NCBI GenBank assembly: GCA_910589395.1
Contig: CAJUTL010000014.1
Coordinates: 10,003-69,349 of the forward strand
Origin: an uncultured Oscillospiraceae bacterium
GTDB lineage: Bacteria > Bacillota_A > Clostridia > Oscillospirales > Acutalibacteraceae
DNA: 59,347 nucleotides
Direction: 5' to 3'
The notes beneath the pieces are model-generated. The model saw only the letters and a list, made by a program, of their open reading frames with translations. It ran no database searches and was not told the DNA's origin. A program made the translations under genes and the position numbers. Of the stretch, positions 59,045 to 59,347 are shown in pieces (the stretch's first letter is position 1; every line of letters begins with the position of its first letter).

Positions 59045-59347
59045 ATTAGATACCGGGCGGCGACGCAGGCAGGGGCAGGTACTATGAAGAATGAGCAATG
59101 AGTAATAAAGGGCGAGGGCACAAGCGTTGCCTGCACCGCTCGATAAATTATTGTTTAGCACTCAGTTTCCCACTGTCATTCTGAGGAACGAAGTGACGAA
59201 GAATCTCGTCCTTATTTCCAAGGCAAGAGGGCAAAGAACGAGATTCTTCACTTCGTTCAGAATGACAGTTGGAAAGTGAGCAAGTAACCGCCAAATTCCA
59301 ATTTATCACCCTGCCAATGGTCGGGTCGGAAACTGGCTTTCCGTACC
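59045..59347. repeat. Repeat-filled region after truB (families C, B and E)
   Basis: No gene is seen. 59083-59131 is family C (GAATGAGCAATGAGTAATAA then GGGCACAAGCGTTGC). 59174-59267 is a compact family B element nearly identical to 5537-5630. From about 59290 a family E unit (CAAATTCCAATTTATCACCC and GGTCGGGTCGGAAAC) runs off the window end. The pair B then E repeats the order seen at 5537-5710. No terminator for truB was recognised. Confidence 0.6.

Overview
The window is a chromosomal origin region of a low-to-moderate GC, probably spore-forming member of the Clostridia (Firmicutes). Three things point there: the gene order rpmH-oriC-dnaA-dnaN-yaaA-recF-remB-gyrB-gyrA to the right and rnpA-yidD-yidC-jag-mnmE-mnmG-rsmG-noc-parA-parB-serS to the left; the Firmicutes-type genes remB, noc and spoVT; and repeat families that I associate with gut Oscillospiraceae/Ruminococcaceae (inference from memory, not searched).

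Layout. 1-643: repeat-filled intergenic DNA and the serS terminator. 644-15465, all on the minus strand: serS, parB, parA, a noc/parB paralogue, then about 1.2 kb of repeats, an S66 peptidase, a GNAT acetyltransferase, rsmG, mnmG, a HAD phosphatase, mnmE, jag/khpB, yidC, yidD, rnpA and rpmH. Two parS-like sites lie here, one between parA and noc and one inside mnmG. 15466-15873 and 17188-17450 flank dnaA and together look like a bipartite oriC. 15874-26797, plus strand: dnaA to gyrA, with two little-known membrane-protein genes interposed, a zinc-ribbon protein before gyrB and a YcxB-like protein before gyrA. Genes on both sides read away from the origin, the usual co-orientation with replication.

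27761-40381 is an accessory carbohydrate locus. An LplA/LplB/LplC-type ABC importer on the plus strand is divergent from a minus-strand operon of a YesN-like response regulator, a YesM-like sensor kinase, a divergent GH13-like protein, a Gfo/Idh/MocA oxidoreductase, a zinc-less MDR dehydrogenase and a DraG-like ADP-ribosylglycohydrolase-family protein fused to a lectin-like domain. The substrate cannot be read from sequence. This is the best candidate for an undescribed pathway.

40617-50064 holds an LprI-like lipoprotein, a NUDIX hydrolase, a DUF1015 protein, a four-gene GldA/GldF/GldG/DUF4340-type ABC system and an orphan PF04392 binding protein. From 50830 come spoVT and the translation operon rimP-nusA-ylxR-ylxQ-infB-rbfA-nrnA-truB. 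A clear sigma-A promoter and a leader terminator precede rimP. A tandem 87-nt structured repeat with compensatory changes separates infB from rbfA.

The gaps carry at least five families of dispersed repeats: a roughly 160-300 bp element with CCCTTAG-type terminal inverted repeats, a TGTCATTCTGA palindromic element, an AGTTGTTAG element whose first bases form the stop codons of gyrB, mnmE and nrnA, a GAATGAGCAAT element and a GGTCGGGTC repeat. I found no rRNA, tRNA, CRISPR array, transposase or prophage gene.
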